Below, one piece after another: positions 47,175 to 59,810 of a DNA stretch of 64,000 nt. This DNA is from Physcomitrium patens. Lineage: Eukaryota; Streptophyta; Bryopsida; Funariales; Funariaceae. The stretch lies in the NCBI RefSeq assembly GCF_000002425.4, contig NC_037253.1, forward strand, positions 10,965,065 to 11,029,064. The letters run 5' to 3'. Numbering within the stretch: position 1 is the stretch's first letter; every line of letters starts with the position of its first letter. The translations under genes were made by a program, and so were the position numbers. The notes beneath the pieces are model-generated. The model did no database searches, was not told where the DNA came from, and saw nothing but the letters and a program-made list of their open reading frames with translations.

Positions 47175-49460
47175 TGACAACATTATTGAGTGTTAGGAAT
47201 TAACTGCCAAAGCAGTAAAGGAGATTAGGAAGCAAACTCAATAGAAATAATGAAAGAGTATGGTTATTAAGAATGATAATTTAACAGCAAAGAAAATAAA
47301 GCAATCAAAGGAAAGAACAGAGAGATCGCAAGCAAGAAATTTGTTGCGTAATGAGGGAGATCATAAATTAAAAAAAGAAGCATCGATAAATTTGGATTAA
47401 GCCGTGGTTGCATGCCTATCGACATATTCAATCGTATCCAAAAGACGATCGACCTCTAATATTTTAGAAGTACATACTGTTAAAGAAATTATCAAGAGTA
47501 CTCGTGGGAAGCATTGCTAATAGTCCAGCATACCTCTCGAAGCCGTTAATGGAAAACAAGGAAGGCATAGAGGAATTAGATACCTCATTGGGTATTTTTC
47601 TAATTAGAGATACATCCGATTCTTACAAGACTGATTCTGAAGATCGACATAAATGACTTGCAAATAAAGACCAATTCAGAGTATATCAAAACCTATTGTT
47701 TTCACCTCATATTCAACTAGTAAAATTATTTGGGGATAATAACAATCAATTGGAAAGGCCTAGAAGTCCGAAAAATACTTTTGTGGGAGACAGTTTTTAT
47801 TTTAATAAGGAATTGAGCAGAACACCAACATCTTTAATGGCATCCAGAGGACCAACAGTTCCAATTATAGTCCAAATGGGTGCGACGAGAGATCGCACAA
47901 CTAGCGTGGCTCCATTATCTACTTTTAGAGGTTTACTAGGAGCCGATCTAGATCAATATTTGTCACAATTCTTGACTGTATGTGTAGCCAATAATGGCAG
48001 AACTGAAGATATTTGGTTAAGATGGCTACCAGCAACATTAAAAGACACAACATTTGAATGGTATAATCGCTAGTCCGTCGGTCAATTTCTTAATTGGAAG
48101 GCATTAAAAAATATATTTTTAACCCATTTTTAATTAATTGGATTTGAAGAGTGACATAGGAAAAGATTGATGAATAGCAGAATGGTATCAGGAGAAGTGG
48201 TACAATCATATTATGGCCGAGTAGTACATATTCTTAGTAAATGGCCAAATAACCAAATGCCTCATTCATTTATTTTGTCAATGTTAATTAACGGACTTTA
48301 CCCAACAGAATTAAAGTTATTCGTGAAGGAGGCTCAACCGACCACTGTTGCTTCCTCAATAGCATGAGCAAAGGTGTGGGAAGAATGTCACTATGACCAA
48401 TTCTTAACCACTGGAGCTATAATGATTCCATCTCAAGCAAGTTACCCAATACCAACTTGGAGTGAAACTGTGAGCAGTTACCCAAGAATGCTGGATTATG
48501 GTACAAATCTTAGTGTTAATCCACAAGGAGTAGTGAATGCTGTTCCATTGCAGAATATACCACTAACAATTGCAGTCTTGTATTCCCCATACTCCTTATA
48601 TCAAAAAGTAGTACGCACGAAAGAGGTATCAAGTGAAATTGGACCAAAGGATCCAAATGAGGCTTTATTGATAACTTTGACAAAGAAAATGGAGGAACTG
48701 GCTGTCAACTTAACAAAAGTCAAGAAAAAGAGGCATAAACCAACTAATATGCGTCTCAATGTCTCGTGGAGCAATTGTAAGTGGCAAGGTCATTTAGTAA
48801 TAGAATCTCCTTCACCACCCCAAATGACTGTACAATATATCTTTTGTGGGAGCAAGCATATTACCACCAACTATTGGAATTTACGGAAGCAACAACAACT
48901 CAATAACTTGATAATGACCCAACCGACTTTGTGGGATGTTAATCAAATTTATATAGGAAATAGGTTTGGCTAGAATGAGAATTGTTCTAGTAAGTCGAAT
49001 AGAAATTTTTCCAAATTTCAAAATTTGGTATACAATCAGGAATACGGAACCAATGCTCAAGGAATGATACAAAATCAGCAAGGATATTCCCAATATCAAC
49101 CCTTTTAGTAATCAAATTCTGATTCTGTAGTACCAACTGGACAACCAGGATCATTTATCCATCCAACCTGGAATAGGCCAAGCCGGTACATCCCAGTATA
49201 TACCTCCAATATTCGTGACGGTGTTGAAAGGAGACCACTTTAATGTTATCGTTGTAGACAGATTGGACATTATGCTAGTAAATGTCCCAATTCAACAGCA
49301 AGCGATGACTATGCTCCCATGTGTGGAAATTATAAGCAATCAGGATATACTTATCAGCAGTGCAATGCCTCATTTAATTTCAATAATCGAAATCAGCAAG
49401 TTCAATTGCAGAGTAAATCAAAGGAGAATAATCGAGGTCCATAAGATTCATCAGTAAATC
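47175..49460 (+). pseudogene. D2 gag (capsid and two zinc knuckles)
   Basis: Up to about 47690 is leader or a badly broken N-terminus. The capsid domain is clear at 47930-48370: DLDQYLSQFLTVCVANNGRT, EDIWLRWLPATLKDTTFEWY, then VVQSYYGRVVHILSKWPNN and LINGLYPTELKLFVKEAQP. Nucleocapsid at about 49240-49370 has CYRCRQIGHYASKCPN, then a second decayed knuckle. Stops at 48071-48073 and several later places are mostly Gln or Trp codons changed to TAG/TAA/TGA. This is the Retrotrans_gag type found in Athila/Tat elements. Confidence 0.9.
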
Positions 49461-52400
49461 AAGTAGAATGTGTGCATATCATACTTACAAAGGCACAGCA
49501 AAAAAGAAAAGACCCAATTCCACAATTGGAGGAACCAATTTCTAAGGAACAATTAGACTCAAATTCAATAACCATATTTGGATCATCATCATCATTGGGA
49601 CCTGGATTATCAAAACAGCCCAATGATGGTTCTAGCATGAGACTATTGATCCAACATGAACCAATTCTATTACCCTCAAAGGACAAGGAGTGGCCTTACT
49701 CACTAAAAGACCCTCTCAGGATGAAATAGTATGAAATAGCTTGTTTAGCTATTTCGATGTCAAACTTTGTGAAGCAAGATAAGCTATTGATAGGGATTAA
49801 AGTGAAGTCCATGAAAAAGAAGAGGGCTTTGAGAATCACTACAAATATGGAACCGTATGATATATTGAAGGATTTGGATGAAATCAAACTGTCAATCTCA
49901 ATGAAGCAATTATTAGCGGTTGGGCCAGAATGTCATTCTATGTTGAATTCTTCGTTAATACAATGAAGAGCTCGATCTAAGGAAGTTCAAAAAGTCAGTT
50001 TGAAGCCCGATCTAGGAGCACCGACTATTGATGTATCCATCGTTGGAGTCCTTATTTCTAGAGTTCAAGTGGATGAGGGCTCAAGTGTAAATTTAATGAC
50101 TGCAAAAATAGTGGAAAATCTGGATTTAGCTCAGTTGTTACCGATGTCGTTGATATTAAGAATGGCTCACCACATTTGAGTCAAGCCTATGGGTATTCTT
50201 CGCAGTATTGACACTGCTATAGCAAGGATTGTATATAAAATTGATTATATCATTTTTAGGTTACAAAGTTCCACATTATCATATCTAATTTTGTTGAGAC
50301 AGCCATAGTTATACTAAGCTAAAGCTAAAAATAACTAGGGGTGTGGAATGCTTATTGTCAAAAAGAGAAGAAAATAATGGTTTTACAAATGTACCCAGTC
50401 CAATATCATGAAGAATCTCAAATTCTAGGTTCGGAAGTGACATCTCATGAAGAAGGTCAATCTGAGGATAACCATGATGAAATTACTAATGTAATGTAAG
50501 TCGGAAATGATCCAATTTGCATACGTAAGGAAGAAGTATGCTACCAATATCGAAGACTCGGAGAATATTTTTTTCATTTGGAGGATGCAGCAAACTCCGA
50601 TCATACTATTGCCAAATGGATGAACAATCTTGCAGTCAATAAAGTTAGCACATTGGAACCAAAATTGGGTAGTTCCTATATGTTACATAATATAAGATAT
50701 TTAGATTAAAAGAAGAAAATTAAATCAGAGGTTGTAGAAGACCCTATGTATCAATCCATTAATCTGGGCACCAACGAAACGCCACAGCTAATTAAAATAT
50801 ATGCCGATATTATCGGTACAGAATTGGATGCTTAAAAAAAGTTTTTTGTCTGTCACAAATCTGTCTTTGCATGGTCGTATGTGGATTTGAAAGGGATTCC
50901 AACCGACGTGTATGAGCACTACATTATTTTTGAAGAGGGTGTTACGCTAGTTCCTTAAAGAAAACATCGGCTTAACCCAAAATATTTCCTTTTAGTGAAA
51001 GAAAAATTAGATAAACTTCTCGATGTGGATTTTATTTATCTTGTTCCGCATAGTGCATGGGTGTCGCGAATCGTTATGGTACTGAAGAAAAATGGAAAAA
51101 TCAAGATATGTCAAGATTTTCGAAAGTTAAATGCGGCTACTAAAAAGGACTATTTTTTGATACCATTTATAGATAGTATTTTGGACGCAGTAGCCGGACA
51201 TGAATGTTACTCATTTTTGGACGGATTTTTGGGGTATAATCAAATTAAAATTACTGAAGAGGATAAGTTGAAGACTATGTTTACCACAAATTGAAATACA
51301 TTTGCCTATAAAGTAATGCCATTTGGGTTATGTAATACCTTGGCTACTTTTCAACAGGTAATGATACAAGTATTTCAAGATTATCTACGTTTATCAATAG
51401 AGATATTTCTGGACGATTTTTGCACATTTAGCACAACGGCTGAACATCTAGCATGTCAGGATCACTGTTTGAATCAATGCGACAAGTATGGGATATCTCT
51501 AAATTTAGAGAAGTATCAATTTGGCATACCATCAAGAAAGCTATTGGGACACATTGTCTCTGTTGAAGATATCGCTATGGACCTCGATAAAGTTACTTAT
51601 ATATTAGGTTTACCAAAGCCAGATACAGTGTTGAGAGTGCGCAGTTTCATTGGCCATGTCACCTACTATTGACATTTTATTGAATCTTTTGTGGTTATCT
51701 GTCAATTGTTAATCGACTTATTAAAGAAACCTTCATCAGACGGATCTAACCCAATATGGACTGAAGACTGTACTTTTGCATTCGATGAATTGAAATGGAA
51801 ATTGGTATCTGTCTCAATTCTTGTAACACCTTGTTGGACAAAACCATTTCATGTCTATGTGGACACGTCCAATGTTGCTATTGGATCCAATTTTGATCAA
51901 AAGGATGAAAAAAGATTAGATCATCCCATATATTACGTGAGCCGATAATTTGTTGCTACAGAACAAAATTATAATACTACCGAACAAGAAGTCCTTGGCA
52001 TGATCTACTTTGTACAGAAATTCTGCCACAATGTACTTGGATATCCATTTGTGTTCCACATTGATTATGATGCGCTTAAGTACATGATAAATAAACCTCA
52101 ATTGAGCGGACAAATTGCTCGATGGGTGTTACATCTCGAAGAATTCAACTTTACGATTAACGTTCGACTTGGCATGAAACATGCCAATGTAGATTACTTA
52201 TCTCGTTTATCTAATATACTAGGTAATGAGCCGATAAATGATACTCTTTTGGATGCACAACTATTCGCTGTGGATGTCATTACACTTGAATATGGTGAAT
52301 TGATCCAATATCTAACATTTCAAACTTTTTCCATTTCTTATAATGAACAATTAAAGAAGCATCTGATTTTAAAAAGTGTGTCATATACCATGGTTGGTGA

Positions 52401-53188
52401 TGCCTTGTACAAACAAGGGCGGGATGGAATTTTACGCCGTTGCATCTTTCAAAGTGAAGTTCGTACAATTTTGGAAGGATGTCATTTGGACAGTTGTGGA
52501 GGACATTTTGCGAGTGATTGCACTGCACGTAAGGCTTTAATGGCTAGATATTGGTGGCCAACAATGTTTTCGGATGCACACCAATATATTCGTCATTGTG
52601 ATCTTTGTCAACAAATTGGTTGCCCTACTGAAACTTCTGTAATGCCATTGGTACCAATTTTGGCACAAGCACCATTCGAAAAATGAGATATTGACTTTGT
52701 AGGATCCATTGCACCTGCTTCTCAAAATGGACATAAACGTTATATTCTAATAGCCACCAATTATGTTATCAAATAGGCGGAGGCCATGGCAACGAAAATT
52801 GATAATGCCAATATTGTAGCAATATTTTTATATGAGAACATTATCACTCGTTTTGGCTGTCCAAAAGAATTGGTTAATGATCGTAGAACACATTTCATTA
52901 ATACAATAATTGAAGCACTAATAGCGAAGTATGATATCAAGCACCGCAAAATTACACCTTATCATCCACGAACCAATGGGCAAACAAAAAAGACCAACAG
53001 TATCCTATGTAAGATCTTAACAAAGACTATTTCAAGAGCAGGAACCGATTGAGACACTAAATTGTTTGCAGCTTTATTGGGCATACCATACTACATATAT
53101 AGTAACTACCAATTCTACCCCATTTCAATTGGTATATGGTTAGGAAGTAATTCTACCAATTGAATTGGAGGTCTAAAATTTACAAATT
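49461..53188 (+). pseudogene. D2 pol: protease, RT, RNase H, first part of integrase
   Basis: Protease lies near 50010-50120 (APTIDVSIVGVLI, VDEGSSVNLMTA; the usual DGG is DEG). RT runs 50990-51672: SAWVSRIVMVLKKNGKIKIC, MPFGLCNTLATFQQVM and FLDDF. RNase H runs 51740-52210: FHVYVDTSNVAIG, EQNYNTTEQEVLGMIYFVQK and HANVDYLSRL. The integrase zinc domain is at 52470-52620 (CGGHFASDCTARKALMARYW, HCDLCQQIG). The core has IDFVGS and LVNDRRTHF; the catalytic Glu is Lys (52987-52989). Element B interrupts the frame after 53188. Stops at about 51292, 51670, 51946 and 52684. Confidence 0.92.
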
Positions 53189-53192
53189 ACGT

Positions 53193-54302
53193 TATTGTAT
53201 TACGTGCTATCTTGCTTGAGAACGTGTCGGGCGTCTGGCTGTAGGAAGTAGTATGGAGATTCGCTAATATTCAAGCAGTCTATCAATTTTTTGACTGTTG
53301 GAATATAAACGATTGCAAGAATACATCGTAAATCTATACAGATGTCCTTCGACTACTCACCAAAATCCTTTTTCTCCTAGCTGGTAGGTCTCTAGACATT
53401 ACACAGAATCCCGAACAATCCAATCTGCTAATCTCCGGTACCGCTTTATACTCACGACCTTGTATTTACTGATTGTCTTGTTAGATTAACCCAAAAATTT
53501 TCATTCACTCTGCATACTCAATCCTATAGACACCCTTTTAATTCTTCAATCACAAACGTAACTTTGATTTCACAAAACAGTCAAGAGTAATCACACCCAC
53601 TTCATTAAAACCCTGATTCACTAGTACAACACATCGACCTTTCAGCATTAATCGCCAGAAGTTCCTTTTCTGACTCCTATCCAAAAACCTTGTATCCTCC
53701 CTTTTTCTTAACCTCCCTAATTATCAAATCTCTTAATCCTCTCCTCCACCCTAATCATTTCTGAATGTTTATTTTTTCTCCGCTTTCAAATCCTAGCCTC
53801 TGAATTTCTTAATTTTCCGTCTTGGATCCAAAATTGGCTCCAATGACAGAGCTTTCTCCTCCATTTTTTTTCTTTTAAAAGGTTCTTTTTTCAGAAATAA
53901 CATTCCCTGAAACGGCACAGAGAACAGGAAAATCTAAAATAGAATCAAAACCCCCGTAATCGGGACCACATTGAATCGTCCGATCAAATCACGTCTCATA
54001 TTGGCTAAGAGGCCCGTAGTAAGACCTAGATGTTCCCGTAATTGAGTCAAATTGGTCCTTCCCGTCAGGCTCACTCAGTCATTGATTTAGTCCTTTCGAT
54101 TTTGTTGACCCCACTATTAGACTCGAACGGAGCATTTCGTTACTACTAAGTATGCCCTGACCGACTGTGACGGGGTGTCTGAACTGGCCCTTGAATATTG
54201 GCACTGAAATCGGTCATTGCTCCCAATATTCGAGGTGACTGAACATTAATAAAAGTCCCTTTTTTTTATATTTTCAGGGTATATTCGTATTACAACACGA
54301 CA
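53193..54302 (-). mobile_element. 3' LTR of element B
   Basis: 1110 bp. The + strand begins TATTGTATTACGTGC and ends TTACAACACGACA; in element orientation it starts TGTCGTGTTGTAA. Confidence 0.92.
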
Positions 54303-54314
54303 TCCACTCCCTCT
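54303..54314 (-). other. Polypurine tract of element B
   Basis: In element orientation AGAGGGAGTGGA directly precedes the 3' LTR. It lies only about 100 bp after the RT frame ends, so nothing else fits between RT and LTR. Confidence 0.75.
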
Positions 54315-54416
54315 GAACCTATGCATCCTCCGGTATGCACCAATTTATCTAATTGTTGTTTGATTTATAATATATTTTCTACGTCTTTGTCCAGTTCATC
54401 TTCGTCACCTTCTCTG

Positions 54417-54953
54417 CTATCCATTTATAGGAACATCATCCAAAAAAGGTATAATCTTCTCCGGAATGAAATCTCTCAATATCTTATTCATCCCATTCAT
54501 CATATGCGCAATTGAGTTGGTCGCGCCTTGAGGAAGAGTGCACATTCTAACCAATCCAAGTGGTGTCCTCATCATCGTCATATCTCCACTTCCTTTGGCA
54601 AGTTGAAATTGATCATAATCTGAATACAAGTCACCCATTGAATAGATTGCCCTTCCTACAAATGCCTCAGCAAATTCATCCACAATAGGTCCAATTCTTG
54701 CATTCCTGACAGTTACTGCATTCACTGGTTGCATATCTTGAATAAAACATAGTGACCCATTCTTCTTAGGTACCGTAAACCATCGACTAGAATACAGCGC
54801 AAATGAGGGTTCTAATATTTTCATCTTCATCTTTTCTTTTAATAGTTCCACCAATTTAGGTAAATATGCCCTCGATACTGGAATTGGTCTTAGATTCCAA
54901 GATACATGTAGTACAGTGAAGATAACCATAGGTGTTATAATATTCGGATCCAC
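54417..54953 (-). pseudogene. Element B reverse transcriptase, truncated, fungal-like
   Basis: RT begins near SWNLRPIPVSRAYLPKLVEL and shows SSRWFTVPKKNGSLCFIQDM, QPVNAVTV, then LYSDYDQFQLAKG, TPLGLVRMCTLPQGATNS and FLDDVPING. FLDD is the catalytic YxDD equivalent. The wording (RWF-KKNG, QPLNAVTI, TPLGL-R-T-LP-G-TNS, DDVPIKG) is that of Ty3/gypsy elements I know from basidiomycete fungi. The frame stops at 54417. About 30 further codons in another frame (REGDEDELDKDVENIL) precede the polypurine tract. RT thumb, RNase H and integrase are missing. Confidence 0.85.
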
Positions 54954-54992
54954 ACACCCAATTTCATAAGATTCGAAGGCAAACGATCTACC

Positions 54993-55472
54993 TTATTTAG
55001 CCAACATCTTTTTGAAGCAAGTAATTTCTTCTAGCAATACAGAACCATCAGAACCAATCTTCAATTCTTCAAAAGTCTCTTTAGTAAACTGATGTCCAAT
55101 TCTCATTGGATCTCTTAAACTTACTTCTTTTGATGCTTCTCCCATTTGTTCCTTAGAATCTTTTAATAACGGTCCGACAACAGGCTTTACCTTCTTATCT
55201 ATCGTTTTATATCTCATCTCTACAGTGACTTCTGGTGCTTGAAAAGATTCAAGTATGGTATAAACCTCTCTTGAATGAATCTCAACAATCTTATCATTAT
55301 CCCCTAACCCAATAAATGTAATCAATTCCAATGAATCTTCTAGTCCATTTTCTTCATAAAGACCTAAAATCCTCTCATCATCTTGCAAGGTACCTAACTT
55401 GCGTAATTCTCTTTCAATATTATATAATCTTTTTCTTTTTTTTCTTTTAAAATCATCAACTTTCTTATACAT
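54993..55472 (-). pseudogene. Element B pol linker upstream of RT
   Basis: A basic start (KKVDDFKRKKRKRLYNIE), an acidic middle, then RYKTIDKKVKPVVGPL and FEELKIGSDGSVLLEEITCF. The last two have counterparts just before RT in fungal gypsy elements (KY-TVAKKVRPV and LKIG...LL-EE...F-EML). A stop at 54993-54995 separates it from RT in the same frame. It is part of the gag-pol polyprotein and not a separate gene. Confidence 0.75.
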
Positions 55473-55567
55473 AATATTTCCATTTTCTAAAATACCAATA
55501 AAACTCGCATCAAAGGCACCTTCATCTCGCGAGAGTACCTCCTCTTTTGTACCTCCATAATCTCGCT

Positions 55568-56050
55568 TTATAGTCGTACCTCCCCAAAATCCTTAAATCC
55601 TTCAACAATCTTTGGCAATGGTTTCTCCCTCAACCTATTTTGATTCCGTTCATGGTTAGGAGGTACTATTAAAAATTGTACAGCTTTTCTCCCATCTTCG
55701 CTACGTATCCTTGTATAAGCAGAACCATCATCAAGTACTTTTGTTTCCATCCGTATTTCCGTAATATAAGGTTGTTCTAAAATCAACGGATAAGACGTTG
55801 TATCTTCAACAAAGAAATGTTGCTCCGTCACAACATCCCCAATCCAAATTTTGACATCTGGACAAGCTCCATATAATTTACCCTATGTGTTATTAGTTGC
55901 TCGTATTGCCCATCCATGTTCCATATCAATTGGTCATTTTTGCTTCTTATAAAGATCTTTAGACATAAGATTTATTTCAGAACCATGGTCGATTAAAGCA
56001 ACAATTGGTTCTTCTATATCTCCTACTTTCACCAATACCTCAATAGTTAC
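55568..56050 (-). pseudogene. Element B aspartic protease
   Basis: The region reads VEVGDIEEPIVALIDHGSEINL-like at about 56030-55970, giving an active-site D-H-G in place of the usual D-S/T-G. Then come KLYGACPDVKIWIGDVV, EDTTSYPLILEQPYITEIRM and DGSAYTRIRSEDGRKAVQFL. The second half is at 55831-55568. Stops are near 55938 and 55880. The arrangement (active site, then a PLILGxPF-like motif) is that of retropepsins. Confidence 0.75.
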
Positions 56051-56056
56051 CCTTGC

Positions 56057-57907
56057 CTAATGCTTTCGAGTATAATGGCTCAAAGTTTCCATTTCCTTAT
56101 CACTATAATCTTTGAAATGTACTCGTTGATTATACCTATTCTTTTTATTTGTTGGTTGCTTGTAACCAATATCAACCTCTTCTTCATCTTTATATATTCT
56201 TGTATCAATAGCATGACTCATTCCAGTTTCACCCATTAATTGCCTCTTTCGCTTAATGTTGTCAATGATAACATCATGAAACTCCTTTTTTGTAATTCCC
56301 AAAACTTCTTTCAATGTGAATTCGACCTTAGCATTTAATATACGTTCTTCCAACACCCCTTTCAAATTTGTTATCGCTTCAATGTCAAAAAGTACCTTAT
56401 AAGCAATTGATTTGTCCTTATCTTTTATCTCCTTTGTTTTTTCTTCCAATGATGCTGAGGTATCTTTTACAAGCAATTCTTGTGAAGCTGCCTCCCGAGC
56501 CTTGTCTCCTCGAGTTTGCCTCTTAGAAGAATTTCCTTCTCTCGTATCATCAAAATTTCCTCGTCGCTTTTCTTTCATCAAAGCTTTGTGTTGGCTCTTA
56601 GTAATATATGCATGAACTGAAAGAGACTCAACAGGATCCTCCAAACCTGTTGCACCTCGTATTGTAGCTGCAGTCCTCAATAATGCTTCTCGAGGTAATT
56701 TCCCTTCTTGCATTGTAGAAATGGCAGAAGCCCAAAACTCACTAGTTTCCGTACTTCCACCAAGGTCATCATCTACTCTAGCACCATAACTTGCACTTTC
56801 TTAAACTGCTGTTTCATGCTCTTTTAAGTAATCTTGAACCAATGCTCTCATTTCTCCCTTGCCAAAATTGGTTTGAAGAAGTTCCTCCCTATCTTTTAAT
56901 GCTATCTTTCCATCTTTCCAGCAAATAATTCCTTGCCGTATCATATTATTAAATTCATTGCAATCTTTCCTAGTGTGTGAAGCGTCATCACACCAAATGC
57001 ATCTTTGTACATACCCTTGTTTTGAATCATTCTTCAAATTATTTGTAGAAGTATTTTCTTCAAGTCTTACCAATTTGATTTGAAGATCTTGCATTCCTCG
57101 TATAATTTCTTCCATCCCCATATCTGCTTTCTTTGATAAGAATGTCGAAGGTTGAACTGTAGGCATTGTTGGTGGTGTTGTACGTATTGGAGCTTTGGGT
57201 GCTTGTACTGTTTTCAAAATATTGCTCCTATCCTTCCTCCTTTCTCTTTTTGCAAGCAATCCGACCGCATCTTCAACGTTCTTCTACTTTGTTGTCAATC
57301 CTTCATCTTCTTCTTTATCTTCAAGAAGGAGTTCCAATTTCTCTTGCAATTCTCCATCAGAAGCTTGAAGAAATACATCAACTTTGTTTGGCTCCAATGT
57401 CAATTTTTCTACCTTTGATAATTGAGAGTACTGCCTCTCAAATTCCTTTAGTAGCTCTGTTGCTTGCAAATTCTTATTAGGCTGTTCAATCCATTCCAGA
57501 AACAGCTTTTTAGTAATGTGATAAACATCTTCCAAGAAATATTCGTCTTTCAATGCATGTGGAAAAACCTTCCATGAATTCCCATAATGATCCGTAATCG
57601 ATGGAATATGGTCTTTTACCTATGGTATCATGGCAAGTCTAAATAATTCAACCATTTTCTTCTCAAAAACTTGATTTAACTCCATTTCACAAACATAACA
57701 TCTTAAATACCTTGAAATATTCCTTCCATCAAATTGATCAATTTTATTGACCACTGCTTGTAATGCTTTGGTTGTCAAAGCTTCCTTTCGATCATTGCTT
57801 TGCTGTTGTTGCATTGATAATGAAAAGGCTTGAAACATACTAGCAATAGAAAGATCCATGTGCATACCTTGTCCTTTAGAAGAACCTCCACCAAAAACTC
57901 CTCCCAA
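56057..57907 (-). pseudogene. Element B gag with zinc knuckle
   Basis: The frame begins near GGVFGGGSSKGQGMHMDL (no ATG is visible at the start) and continues with a helical part (IDQFDGRNISRYLRCYVCEM, KLFLEWIEQPNKNLQATELL, LSKVEKLTLEPNKVDVFLQA). A knuckle CIWCDDASHTRKDC (CX2CX4HX4C) follows at about 57010, then a long charged region rich in Lys and Glu to 56057. Stops are at 57620, 57284 and 56801. DGRNISRYLRCY matches the start of gag domains known from fungal gypsy elements (FDG-ni--fL--Y). Confidence 0.82.
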
Positions 57908-57989
57908 AGATCCTTCAAAATTTTTATTTTCGTTCTCTATAAAAATAAAAATAAAATCAAACGAAATCTAATACCTTCCACCTCAAGCT

Positions 57990-58007
57990 TTCACGTCGGG
58001 TTCACCA
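57990..58007 (-). other. Primer-binding site of element B, tRNA-Trp
   Basis: In element orientation TGGTGAACCCGACGTGAA begins 4 nt after the 5' LTR. Its complement, TTCACGTCGGGTTCACCA, equals the 3' end of plant tRNA-Trp with CCA over 18 nt, as I recall that tRNA. Confidence 0.85.
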
Positions 58008-58011
58008 CTTA

Positions 58012-59121
58012 TATCGTATTACGTGCTATCTTGCTTGAGAACATGCCGGGCATCTGGCTGTAGGAGGTAGTATGGAGATTCGCTAATATTCAAGCAGTCT
58101 ATCGGTTTTTGACTGTTGGAATGTAAACAATTGCAAGAATATATCGTAAATCTATACGGATGTCCTTTGACTACTCGCCAAAATCCTTTTTGCCCCAGTC
58201 GGTAGGTCTCTAGATGTTATAGAGAACCTCGAACAATCCAAACTGTTAATCTTCAATACCGCTTTATACTCACGACCTTGTATCCACTGACTGTCTTGTT
58301 AGATTAATCCAAAAATTTTCATTCACTTCGCATACTCAATCCTATAGACACCCTTTTAATTCTTCAATCACAGAAGTAACTTGGATTTCACAAAACAGTC
58401 AAGAGTAATCACATCCACTTCATTAAAACCCCGATTCATCAGTACAACACATCGACCTTCCAACAATGATCGCCAGAAGTCTCTTTTCTGATCCCTACCC
58501 AAAAACCTTGTATCCTCCCTTTTTCTTAACCTCCCTAATTCCCAAATCTCTGAATCTTCTCCTCCACCCTGACCATTTTTGAATGTTTTTTTTCTTCTTC
58601 CCTCTCAAATCCTAGCCTCTGAATTTCTCAATCTTCCATCTTGGATCTAGAATTGGCTCCGCCGACAGAGCTTTCTCCTCCATTTTTTGCCTTTAAAAAG
58701 GTTCTTTTTTCAAAAACAACGTTCTTTGAAATGGCACAGAGAACAGGACAGCCTGAAATGGAATAGAAACCCTCGTAATCGGGACCACATTTAGTCACCC
58801 GACCAAATCAAGTCTCATATTGGCTAAGAGGCCCATAGTAAGACCTGGATATTCCCGTAATTGGGTCAAATTGGTCCTTCGCGTCAACCTCGCTCAATCA
58901 TTGATTTAATCCTTTCGATTCTGTTGACCTCACTATTGGACTCGAATGGAGCATTTCATTTCAGGTAAGTATGCTCTGACCGACTATGACGGGGTGTCTG
59001 AACTAGCCCCTGAATATTGGCACTGGAATCGGTCGTTGCTCCCAATATTCGAGGTGACTGAACATTAATAAAAGTCCCCTTTCTTTATATTTTCATGGTA
59101 TACTCATGTTACAATATGACA
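58012..59121 (-). mobile_element. 5' LTR of element B
   Basis: 1110 bp, the same length as the 3' LTR. The + strand begins TATCGTATTACGTGC and ends GTTACAATATGACA. Confidence 0.92.
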
Positions 59122-59125
59122 GCGT

Positions 59126-59472
59126 TGGATGAACGTATGGGAGATAGAGAATCTCTTCAATATAGGTTAGTCTAATTGAAAAAATTGGATGAAACTCGGG
59201 CTACAGCTCTCTTGATCATGGAAGCTATACAGTGCCGCAGAAAGAATTATTATGACAGTAAGTTACAGCCAAAATATTTTATGTCCAATGATCTGGTACT
59301 ACTTTATGATAGCCGCTTTAACAACTTTTCTGATAAATTTTAAGTACGATGGCATGGGCCATATCGGGTGGTGAAAGGTTTCTGTAATGGTTCAGTTCAA
59401 TTAGAAAATTTTTTGGGAACCCACTTCATAACACTTGTTAATGGGAATCGATTACGTCTATATTATACATAA
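59126..59472 (+). pseudogene. D2 integrase C-terminal part after element B
   Basis: It continues the D2 integrase: LDERMGDRESLQYRLV, LEKLDETRATALLIMEAIQ, KYFMSNDLVLLYDSRFNN, WHGPYRVVKGF and a terminal LRLYYT before TAA at 59470-59472. Stops occur at about 59174 and 59341. About 340 bp without a recognised gene follow before the 3' ORF (59473-59810). Confidence 0.88.
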
Positions 59473-59810
59473 ATCCGAGATATGTTTACTCAGTGGCGGG
59501 AGGGAGTCTCCATAATAATGATTATCCGACAGGATTGAAAAGGTTATGATAGCTAGGAAACGATTGATGGTTAGTTTTGGGTACTGAAACTTACTAGTTA
59601 AGAAATTAGACATTATTAATTAGACGTGAGATTAAGGTACACTGGATTAGACGTTCTTGATTCGGATCCTGAGTAAGCAGTTAGGAGCGGGGCACTCATA
59701 GAAGGTTTCATTGTTGTAAATTTCAGACATTGTTCTTTGAACTTTAAGCTTTACGACAACAATCAGCAATAGTATTAGCACGAGGAAGTATTCAGAGTTT
59801 GATTTTTACA

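Larger units (their letters stand above)
53193..59121 (-). mobile_element. Full-length family-B element, nested in D2 integrase
   Basis: A 5929-bp element on the minus strand. Its two LTRs are each 1110 bp and differ by roughly a tenth of sites by eye. The target duplication is 4 bp, ACGT (53189-53192) and GCGT (59122-59125). Copy D1 shows the unoccupied site near 25661-25675. It encodes gag, protease and an RT that ends right after its catalytic motif; RNase H and integrase are absent. Confidence 0.92.

Noticed and set aside
57152..57480. Two overlapping + strand ORFs
   Set aside because: They are antisense to the element-B gag, whose minus-strand frame contains the zinc knuckle.
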